Shown here in pieces: positions 57,214 to 64,000 of a DNA stretch of 64,000 bases. Where the stretch lies: contig NZ_JAFCKF010000002.1 in NCBI RefSeq assembly GCF_018130545.1, forward strand, positions 186,001 to 250,000, given 5' to 3'. Position 1 is the stretch's first letter; each line of letters starts with the position of its first letter. Both the position numbers and the translations under genes were made by a program. The notes under the pieces are model-generated. The model had not been told where the DNA came from and did not search any database. It saw nothing but the letters and a program-made list of their open reading frames with translations. The DNA is from Bradyrhizobium tropiciagri (lineage in GTDB: Bacteria > Pseudomonadota > Alphaproteobacteria > Rhizobiales > Xanthobacteraceae).

Positions 57214-58431
57214 ATGTCGTTCGATCCATCGACGCTCTATTTGTTCGCCACCATGGTCGCGGGCATGCTCGGCGCCATGCTGTGGTTGTTCGGCAGGCAG
57301 GAGAACATTCCCGCGCTGAAATGGTGGGGCACCGCCTATCTGCTCGGCGCGGCTTCGGTCGCGCTGTGGACGGTCGGCAGCGCGATGCTCGATCCGATGG
57401 TGCTGCTGGGCCTCAATGCGATCGGCTTCGCCGCCTGCGGCATGGTCTGGAACGCTGCGCGGATTTTCCACGGCCGCAAAGCCAATCTGCCGGGCCTCCT
57501 GCTCGGCCCGATCGCGTGGATCGGTGCAGTGACGACGGTGCAGGATCCGGCGGTGCGCCTGACCATCGGCGCCGGGATCGTCGCGATCTACGCGGCGCTC
57601 ACCGCATCCGAACTCTGGAGCGAGCGCCGCCGTTCGATGCAGCGGCGCTGGATTGCGATCGTGATCCCGGTCGCCCACGGCTGCGTGCTGATGCTCCCGA
57701 TCCTGGTCGGCGACCTGCTGCGCCTGAACGGCCAGGATTTCATCTCCAGCTTCTGGGTCACGCTGTTCTCGATCGAGCTCGTGCTGTACGCGATCGGCAC
57801 CGTGTTCGTGATCTTCATGATGGTGTCGGATCGCGCGGTGGCCGTGCACAAGACGGCCGCGTCGATCGATCCGTTGAGCGGCATGCTCAATCGCCGCGGT
57901 TTCACCGAGGCCTGCGTACGGGTGATCGAGCGCGAGGCTGTCGCCGGCCGGCCGGTCACGGTGATGATCTTTGATATCGATCACTTCAAGTCGATCAACG
58001 ACCGGTTCGGCCATCCCGCGGGCGACGAGATCCTGAAACTGTTCTCCGCCGTGGTGGTCAACAGTCTGAGGATCAGCGATCTGTCGGGCCGGATCGGCGG
58101 CGAGGAATTCGCGGCGCTGCTGCCGTGCTCGCTGGAGGAGGGCGTCCTGGTCGCCGAGCGGGTGCGCGAAGCCTTCGCGAACAGCAATATCAGCTGCGAG
58201 GAAGGTGCAGTCGACACCACCGTCAGCATCGGCGTCGCCGGTGGTCCCGCCGGGACCGAGCTCGAGGTGCTGCTGGCCTCGGCCGACACCGCGCTCTATC
58301 AGGCCAAGCGCGGCGGCCGCAATCGCGTCGAGGCGGCGGAGGAGCTGCCGCTGTCGCTGGAGAATTGGCGGCGCAAGACCGCGGGCCTGCCCGCAGCGGC
58401 GCGGCAGAAGCCCGCGGCCGTCCGGATATGA
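57214..58431 (+). CDS. Diguanylate cyclase (GGDEF) with N-terminal membrane sensor
   Basis: 405 residues: six to seven membrane helices (MASE-like, about 1-215), then GGDEF domain. The active site is GGEEF (RIGGEEFA), and the product-inhibition I-site RISD lies five residues before it, as in active, feedback-inhibited enzymes; also DIDHFKSINDRFGH. It makes cyclic di-GMP, which often governs polysaccharide production. Signal unknown. Confidence 0.93.
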   Translation: MSFDPSTLYLFATMVAGMLGAMLWLFGRQENIPALKWWGTAYLLGAASVALWTVGSAMLDPMVLLGLNAIGFAACGMVWNAARIFHGRKANLPGLLLGPIAWIGAVTTVQDPAVRLTIGAGIVAIYAALTASELWSERRRSMQRRWIAIVIPVAHGCVLMLPILVGDLLRLNGQDFISSFWVTLFSIELVLYAIGTVFVIFMMVSDRAVAVHKTAASIDPLSGMLNRRGFTEACVRVIEREAVAGRPVTVMIFDIDHFKSINDRFGHPAGDEILKLFSAVVVNSLRISDLSGRIGGEEFAALLPCSLEEGVLVAERVREAFANSNISCEEGAVDTTVSIGVAGGPAGTELEVLLASADTALYQAKRGGRNRVEAAEELPLSLENWRRKTAGLPAAARQKPAAVRI

Positions 58432-58463
58432 ATGCGGCAACGATTGGTTAACCATTCGATCCC

Positions 58464-58712
58464 ATGCTTTCGAACATGGAGTCGATCCGTAGCCGCAATT
58501 TGCAATCCGCCCTGATGTCGCTCGAAGCCGACGCGGCTTCGGCAGGCCGCGGCTTCGCCTGCCTGTTCTCGGACTCCGATGAATACGAGACCGCGCTGAT
58601 CGCCGAACGGCGTGCGCAAGGGCGATACCAGGCGCCGAGGAGCCGCTGGCCGATCGTGATGCTGCTCGGCGTGTTGCTGATGGTCGTGGGGACGGTCCTG
58701 CTGCTCTCCTGA
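58464..58712 (+). CDS. Small hypothetical membrane-anchored protein
   Basis: 82 residues from ATG at 58464 (or 58476). Soluble N-terminal part (SALMSLEADAASAGRGFACLF) and one C-terminal membrane helix (WPIVMLLGVLLMVVGTVLLL). It lies 33 bases after the GGDEF gene on the same strand, so may be co-transcribed. No family recognised. Confidence 0.62.
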   Translation: MLSNMESIRSRNLQSALMSLEADAASAGRGFACLFSDSDEYETALIAERRAQGRYQAPRSRWPIVMLLGVLLMVVGTVLLLS

Positions 58713-58719
58713 GACGCCC

Positions 58720-59865
58720 TCACACAGTGTGCGCTGGTGCCTGATCCTCCGCCTTGAAGTGATCGATCATCACCTTGGCGATCGCCATCAGCGGCAAGGC
58801 CAGCGCTAGCCCCCAGATGCCGAACACGACGCCGAGCAGGATCTGGAACGCGAACAGCGTGGCCGGCGGGATGTCGAGCGCCTGGCGCTGGATGATCGGC
58901 GTCAGCACGTAGCTTTCCAGCGCGTGGACACCGAGGAACAGGATGAAGGCGGACAGCGCCGCGATCCATCCTGTCGCGAGGCTCGCCAGTACCACGATCA
59001 GGCCGCCGAGGATGGCGCCGACCGTCGGGATGAAGGCCAGCAGGCCGGCCTGGATGCCAAGGATGAACGAGCTCGGAATGCCGATGATGGCAAGCCCGAT
59101 CCAGGTGACCAGGAACACCGCTGCCATGGTGATGATCTGGGCGATCAGCCAGCGCTCCAGCGTCTCGCCGATGCGGTCGACGATGGTGGTCGCCTGCGCG
59201 CGGTATTTGGCCGGCGCGATGAACAACAGCCCTGCGCGGTAGATGCTGGGCTGGACCGCGAAGGCGAGCCCGAGGAACAGCACGATGAAGAAGTTGCCGA
59301 CCACGCTGACGGTGCCGAGCAGCACTTTCAGCGTCTGACTGATGATGGCGCCGCCGCTGGAGGCCAGCGCGCCGGCGCCGGGGATGCCATGGGACTGGGA
59401 CGCCGCCGCCGGGGTCGATGTGGTCGTCGCCACCGCGGAGCCTTCGCCCTTAGCCTCGCCGGCGGCATTGGCGAAATCGAGATAGCTGGTATCGACGCCG
59501 TGCTGCTCGAGGAATTCCTTGACGCTGCCGAGCTGCGATTTGATCGTGTTGCTCAGCACGGTGGCCTGCTGCGCGATGGTGGTGCCGCCGAGGAACACGA
59601 TGCCTGACAACAGCCCGGCCATCGCCAGGCAGACGATCGCAAGCCGCAGTGCGTGCGGTAGCCCGGTCAGCCGGCCGAGCAGGGTGGTCATGGCATTGAG
59701 GCCGACCCCGAGCAGCATGCCCGCGAACAGCAGGAACAGCGTCGCGGCGAACTGCCAAGCGAACAGCAGCAGGGCGGCGAACAGCACGATGCCGATGCCG
59801 CCGACGGCGATCGCCCACGCCAGGTCGTTGCGGGCCTGCAGGCGATTGTCAGCCGAGTCAGTCAC
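58720..59865 (-). CDS. AI-2E family transporter (PerM/YdiK)
   Basis: 381 residues, GTG start at 59865. Seven to eight membrane helices with the family's LFLGLAFAVQPSIYRAGLL and FIPTVGAILGGLIVVL segments, and a large extracytoplasmic loop. Substrate unknown: the family includes Na+/H+ antiporters and AI-2 exporters. It is convergent with the small membrane protein gene. Confidence 0.9.
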   Translation of the reverse strand: MTDSADNRLQARNDLAWAIAVGGIGIVLFAALLLFAWQFAATLFLLFAGMLLGVGLNAMTTLLGRLTGLPHALRLAIVCLAMAGLLSGIVFLGGTTIAQQATVLSNTIKSQLGSVKEFLEQHGVDTSYLDFANAAGEAKGEGSAVATTTSTPAAASQSHGIPGAGALASSGGAIISQTLKVLLGTVSVVGNFFIVLFLGLAFAVQPSIYRAGLLFIAPAKYRAQATTIVDRIGETLERWLIAQIITMAAVFLVTWIGLAIIGIPSSFILGIQAGLLAFIPTVGAILGGLIVVLASLATGWIAALSAFILFLGVHALESYVLTPIIQRQALDIPPATLFAFQILLGVVFGIWGLALALPLMAIAKVMIDHFKAEDQAPAHTV

Positions 59866-60145
59866 GGGTGATTCCCCCTTCGCGGACGGTGTCCGGAGCA
59901 GTCTTTGGCGAAAATGCCGCCGGGATCAAGCTGGGCGGGCCGTGCCGGTTTGCCGCTGACGCGCCGTGGCGACGGGGACGATCTGCCGGGCGTCCGGCTG
60001 GATTTGGGGCCGGCGGGGCGGCAATCTGTGCAGGACTGCAAGCCCCCCTGTGCAGGAATAGACGGTTGATCCGGCGGGAACTCGAAGGCATGATCGTCTC
60101 CGCAACGTCGCAAACTTAGAAGAATCATTGCGCGAGACTTCAATA

Positions 60146-60916
60146 ATGAGACGGCCCGTGGTCGGCGTGATCGGAAACGCCCATCGCATCGAAAATCGTT
60201 TCACAGTCCAGATGGTCGGGGAGCGCAACCTTCGCGCGGTTGCCGAGGTCTCGGGTGCCGTGCCGCTGATGTTCGCGGGCAGCCCCGAAATCACCGAGGT
60301 CGGCGCCTTGCTCGACGTGGTCGACGGCGTCGTCCTGACCGGCGCCCGCGCCAACGTCCATCCGACCCGCTTCAACACCGAGCCCTGCGCGGCCCACGAG
60401 CCCTACGACATCCACCGCGATGACGTGGCGCTCGCGCTGTCGGAGGCCTGCGTCGCGCGCGGCGTGCCGATCTTCGGTATCTGCCGCGGCCTGCAGGAGA
60501 TGAACGTCGCGTTCGGCGGCTCGCTGCATCCGGAGATCCGCGAGATCCCGGGCCGCATGAACCACCGGATGCCGCGGCTCGAGAACGGCGAGATCCATCC
60601 CGATCCGACCGTGGTGTTCGCCGACCGTCACGACGTCGCGTTGACCCCGGGCGGCGCCTTCGCAACGATCCTTGGCCGCGAGACCATCCGGGTCAACTCG
60701 CTGCACGGCCAGGGCATCCTGGAGCCCGGCAAGCGCGTCGTGATCGAGGGCATTGCCGAGGACGGCACCATCGAGGCGATCCGCATTGCGGACGCGCCCG
60801 GGTTTGCACTCGGCGTGCAGTGGCACGCCGAATACGATCCGCAGCGCAATCCGATCAACCGCGCCTTGTTCGAGGCCTTCGGCGACGCGCTGCGCGAGCG
60901 GCGACGGGCGGCGTAA
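60146..60916 (+). CDS. Gamma-glutamyl-gamma-aminobutyrate hydrolase (PuuD) family protein
   Basis: 256 residues from ATG at 60146; a TTG six codons earlier is weaker. Class I glutamine-amidotransferase fold with nucleophile Cys in FGICRGLQEMNVAFGG and His/Glu in VQWHAEYD. Family members cleave gamma-glutamyl-GABA in putrescine breakdown; no other puu gene is nearby. Confidence 0.92.
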   Translation: MRRPVVGVIGNAHRIENRFTVQMVGERNLRAVAEVSGAVPLMFAGSPEITEVGALLDVVDGVVLTGARANVHPTRFNTEPCAAHEPYDIHRDDVALALSEACVARGVPIFGICRGLQEMNVAFGGSLHPEIREIPGRMNHRMPRLENGEIHPDPTVVFADRHDVALTPGGAFATILGRETIRVNSLHGQGILEPGKRVVIEGIAEDGTIEAIRIADAPGFALGVQWHAEYDPQRNPINRALFEAFGDALRERRRAA

Positions 60917-60983
60917 GCAGCTCTGCGTCGTCCCTGCAAATCCACCGCTGCGGTGCCATCCGCCGCGACAACGTCGTGTGCAC

Positions 60984-63284
60984 TTAGACCAGATGAAATC
61001 CGCTGCTGGTGTCCGGCACCGGTGGGTAGGGCGTGCCGGCGGGCAAGCCGAGATAGAGATATTCGAGGCCGTAAGCCGAGGCGAAGCTGGAGGTGCTGCT
61101 GTCGAGGACGATGTTGTCCGCGGTCCCGAAATGCAGCTCGGGGCGGGTCAGGCCAGAATCCGAGAAGGCCGGCGCATCGTTGACGGACAGGCCGGCGAAG
61201 CTCGCATTCACATGCGAGAGGTCGGCGGCGTTGCCGGCGAGGTCGGCGATCGCAGCGCCGTTGAGACTGACGCCGGTCAAGGCGAGCGACGAGGTCGGAT
61301 TGTCGCTCCCTGACACCAGATAGTCGAAGGCGAGCTTGGTCGGATCGTGCAGCGCCATGGTCGCCGCCGTATCATAGATCGCGTTCGCGCCATTGTTGAG
61401 CGTGAGCGAGGGCGTGCCGCCCGACACCGTGACGGCTTCGTTGAAAGCCAGCGTCAAGCCGATGGACGCTCCCGCCGTCTCGGTGCCGGTCATGGGTGCA
61501 GCGGTGACGCCTGACGTCTCCGGCGCGGTGGTGTCGATCTGCAGGATGCCGTTGGGATTGGTGGCCGCACCGATCATGCTCGCCTGGTGGCCGTAGGTGT
61601 CCGTCAGCGATGCGCCGTGCAGCTGGAATCCCGATACCGCGAGATCGGCGGTGTTGTCGCCGGCAGCAACCGCATAACTGAAGGTCAGGGCGTCGCTGCC
61701 ACTGCCGCCGGCATAGGTCGCGACACCGCCGTCATTGAGCAGCAGGGTCGGCGTGCCATGCGTGGTGTCCACAGTGACGGCATCGCTCATGTTGAGCGTG
61801 AAGGTTACGCTGTGACCGGCGTCGAGATCGCCATTTCCATCCGTGATCCCGGTGCCGCTCGTCGTCACCGACAGCACCGATGGCAGTAGGTAGATCGCGG
61901 TGCCGCCATAGCCGTCGCCGCCGACACCGAAGGTCTGACCGGCGAAATTGTCGTTCGGATCGAGCTGGAAGTCGTAGGTCTTGTTGTGCTCGGCGAGCTC
62001 GAGCACGTTGCCGGGCAGCAGCGCGACCGTGGCGTTGCTGCCGATGTTGGCGCCGTAGAAGTCGATGGTGTCGCCGATCGCAAAACCACTGATGACGTTG
62101 GTGGGCGCTGCGTGTCCGTCGATCTCCAGCGTTCCGCCGCTGCCTTCGAACACGATCGGGGTCGTGCCGGTCGAGGCGTTGTTGTTGAAATCCGCAAGTC
62201 CGCCCGCAATGAACACGCCGTCGGCGCTGCCGCCGGCATCGACGTTCAGCGTGGCGCCGGCCTCGACCGTGATGCCGTGGATGACGCCGCCATTGTACAC
62301 TTCGGCATTTCCGCCGTGCAGGATGGCGCTGTCGGCGATCCCGGAGACATCGAGCGTGCCGCCCGGCTGCACGACCAGGTTGGCGGCGGTCTGGCCGGAG
62401 GCGACGTAATAGATCTCGCCGTTGATCACGAAATTGTCGGGAAGCGACGGATCCCATCCCAGCACCTGCATCAAGGTCAGATCATTCTGGGTCAGGCCGT
62501 TGATGACGCCGTAATCGCTCTCATTGTTGAAGGAGTCGTTGCCGAACGGGCCCGGCCCGCCGCCGGAGCCGTAGCCGGAATCCCAATCGCCGAGATCGCC
62601 CTTGGCGATGTGGTTGTTCCAGCTGCCGAGGCTGGTCGCGCCATCATCGATCGAGAAATAGCCGGTGGAGTGGACCGCGCCGGACGCCAGTTCGCGAACA
62701 CCGGGTGCAGAAAACCGGAACAGGTCGGGGACGCCCCAGCCGTTGGAATAGTGCTCGCCCTTGACCCCGAGCTCGGAGTCACGGCCCATCACCTCGGTGA
62801 TCTCGTGCTCGATGCTGCCGACCAGGTAATACTGGTTAGGCCCCGGCGTTGCGGTGGGATTGAACGACCAGTCGGTGTTGGCGCTGGTGCTGAAGCCGAC
62901 CCAGCCGTCGATGGTGGTGTCATCGGCATTGATCAGGCCGAGCGCCTTGGCCTCGGCGCGACCGATGTCGAACACGCCACCGCCGGTCGGATCGGATGCC
63001 GGCAGCGTCGCGAAGGCGGCGAGTTGGTCGGCTGAGGTGCCATGGGCGATCAGCGCGTCCCGGATCGTGGTGTAGTCATAGCGCGGCGCTTCGGCTTCCT
63101 CGCTTTCGCCGAGGTCGTTGGCGTTGAGCGCTGCGCCACCGATTTCGCCCCAACCGACATGGATGTTGAGGGTGACGTTGTTGGTGAAGGCGGCGTCGAG
63201 CAGGTTCACGACGTAGGAGACCGCGGTCTTGAACGCGGCCGGAGCGCTATTCACGCTGCTGTCGTAGATGATGTTGATCTGCAA
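60984..63284 (-). CDS. Large extracellular metalloprotease-like protein (HExxE), probably type I secreted
   Basis: 766 residues from TTG at 63284, which has GGGGAGG upstream; a GTG at 63314 is an alternative. No signal peptide. The N-terminal domain (about 1-310) is of the NF038122-like metalloprotease type: INIIYDSSVNSAPAAFKTAV and SIEHEITEVMGRDS, where HExxE replaces the usual HExxH. Next come AIDA-like repeats with GGTLDVSGIAD and GGVIHGITVEAGATLNVDAGG, then two Big/cadherin-like modules with repeated DAVTVDTTHGTPTLLLNDGG / EAVTVSGGTPSLTLNNGA. The C-terminus is SSGFHLV, similar to the DWHLV end of the other extracellular protein in the window. Confidence 0.83.
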   Translation of the reverse strand: MQINIIYDSSVNSAPAAFKTAVSYVVNLLDAAFTNNVTLNIHVGWGEIGGAALNANDLGESEEAEAPRYDYTTIRDALIAHGTSADQLAAFATLPASDPTGGGVFDIGRAEAKALGLINADDTTIDGWVGFSTSANTDWSFNPTATPGPNQYYLVGSIEHEITEVMGRDSELGVKGEHYSNGWGVPDLFRFSAPGVRELASGAVHSTGYFSIDDGATSLGSWNNHIAKGDLGDWDSGYGSGGGPGPFGNDSFNNESDYGVINGLTQNDLTLMQVLGWDPSLPDNFVINGEIYYVASGQTAANLVVQPGGTLDVSGIADSAILHGGNAEVYNGGVIHGITVEAGATLNVDAGGSADGVFIAGGLADFNNNASTGTTPIVFEGSGGTLEIDGHAAPTNVISGFAIGDTIDFYGANIGSNATVALLPGNVLELAEHNKTYDFQLDPNDNFAGQTFGVGGDGYGGTAIYLLPSVLSVTTSGTGITDGNGDLDAGHSVTFTLNMSDAVTVDTTHGTPTLLLNDGGVATYAGGSGSDALTFSYAVAAGDNTADLAVSGFQLHGASLTDTYGHQASMIGAATNPNGILQIDTTAPETSGVTAAPMTGTETAGASIGLTLAFNEAVTVSGGTPSLTLNNGANAIYDTAATMALHDPTKLAFDYLVSGSDNPTSSLALTGVSLNGAAIADLAGNAADLSHVNASFAGLSVNDAPAFSDSGLTRPELHFGTADNIVLDSSTSSFASAYGLEYLYLGLPAGTPYPPVPDTSSGFHLV

Positions 63285-63543
63285 CGATGCCTCCCCGGCA
63301 TGCGGCGTCGGCACCAGGATAGGTCAGCTGGGCGGACGAAGCTTGGACTATCCGGCGTCAGACCCGGATCAACCGGCGCCGGGGGCGGGCATCCTCCGTA
63401 CTAATACGGATACGAAAGTGGCGGATTACCGAGTCGGACTCGGCTAAGCAACAGGGATATTGCTCCGGCGCCGACGGCCCCTTTCCGAATACTGCTTTTC
63501 CTTTTCCATTTTCGGGTGCAGCCGACGCGTGGGGTTGGTCGGG

Positions 63544-64000
63544 ATGAATTTGTCGGGCCGTCTGGCGGTCGGGATGATGCTTCCGGTCGTCGTGCTGCTG
63601 CTCGCATTGGGCTTCATCCATGGCGTCAGCTGGCCGGGCATCCTGCTCGCGGCTGGCGCGGTTGCGGTGGTGTTGATGAGTGCTGAGGGGATTACGAGGT
63701 CGACGTCCGAGCCGCTCGCCCAGATGACACGGGCTGCGGAGACGCTGTCTCGTGGCGAGCCGGTGCCGATCCGCCCTGATGGCAATCCCGAGGCGTCGCG
63801 GCTCGCCGCGACGCTTGCCGAGTTGTCGGCGCAATTGGGCAGCAGGCAGATCCTGTTGGAGAAGACCATCGAGAGCATCCGCGATCCGGTGGTGGTCGTC
63901 GACCAGCATGGGGTGGTCGTGATCGCCAACGCCGCGGCGCGGCGGCTGTATAGTGTCGAACCCGGCTTCGACACCCTGACCGGGGTTCGCTCGTTCCAGA
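63544..64000 (+). CDS. Sensor histidine kinase, N-terminal part (partial)
   Basis: ATG at 63544, frame open to the window end (152 codons). It starts MNLSGRLAVGMMLPVVVLLL with two short membrane segments, a HAMP-like linker (SEPLAQMTRAAETLSRGEPV) and a PAS domain start (LLEKTIESIRDPVVVVDQHG). The kinase domains lie beyond the edge. It is divergent from the metalloprotease-like gene. Confidence 0.85.
   Translation, partial: MNLSGRLAVGMMLPVVVLLLALGFIHGVSWPGILLAAGAVAVVLMSAEGITRSTSEPLAQMTRAAETLSRGEPVPIRPDGNPEASRLAATLAELSAQLGSRQILLEKTIESIRDPVVVVDQHGVVVIANAAARRLYSVEPGFDTLTGVRSFQ

Overview
The window looks like a chromosome segment of a Rhizobiales alphaproteobacterium, most likely Bradyrhizobium or a close relative. 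The grounds are the very high G+C content and GC-rich third codon positions, the gene orders nrdR-ribD-ribE-ribH-nusB-thiL and bamE/ubcC/DUF177/plsX/fabH/ihfA/merR/tRNA-Pro, a GcrA regulator, a porin_2-type porin, a NadQ-type NAD regulator beside nadABC, and several short intergenic repeat families that I recognise from that group. This assignment is from gene content, not from a database search.

Layout. 1-4215: riboflavin and thiamine-phosphate genes (nrdR end, ribD, ribE, ribH, nusB, thiL). 4456-9050: azoreductase, a LysR regulator, the proton-pumping pyrophosphatase hppA with a strong terminator, a repeat and a 51-residue protein. 9066-15740: a Bug-type binding protein, then bamE divergent from ubcC-DUF177, plsX-fabH, ihfA, a MerR regulator and tRNA-Pro. 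15741-19567: an island-like stretch with a beta-helix/RTX/FG-GAP extracellular protein carrying six 144-bp tandem repeats, plus a less GC-rich membrane ORF. 19568-22782: MarR, a large porin, and just behind it a candidate small RNA gene. 23216-32990: an ordinary metabolic stretch (SDR, gcrA, acyl-CoA synthetase, acetamidase, YdcF, DUF169, saccharopine-dehydrogenase-like, FAD monooxygenase with a divergent MarR and a clear palindromic operator).

32962-46146 is an exopolysaccharide region: O-antigen-ligase-like protein, undecaprenyl-phosphate sugar transferase, glycosyltransferase, Wza-like export lipoprotein and a GumC/Wzc-like co-polymerase whose kinase domain has lost the Walker A lysine. 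An MFS transporter/LysR pair follows, then a CelD-type acetyltransferase, a polysaccharide deacetylase homologue that has lost its metal ligands, and a methyltransferase. 46158-52374: DUF2842, ctaA, and nadQ-nadA-nadB-nadC on the minus strand with two near-identical palindromes in front of nadA, one covering its ribosome binding site. 52524-56965: metY, CoA-binding protein, crotonase homologue, thioesterase and rplM-rpsI. 57214-64000: a GGDEF cyclase, a small membrane protein, an AI-2E family permease, a PuuD-like amidotransferase, a second extracellular protein (HExxE metalloprotease-like) and the start of a histidine kinase.

The most noteworthy observations are: the small RNA candidate behind the porin; two otherwise unrelated extracellular proteins that end in the same His-Leu-Val tail; repeat elements whose first bases supply the stop codon of the preceding gene in three places; the recently duplicated 144-bp repeats; the NadQ-type double operator; and two polysaccharide enzymes with lost catalytic residues. 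I saw no CRISPR array, complete insertion sequence, phage or rRNA operon.
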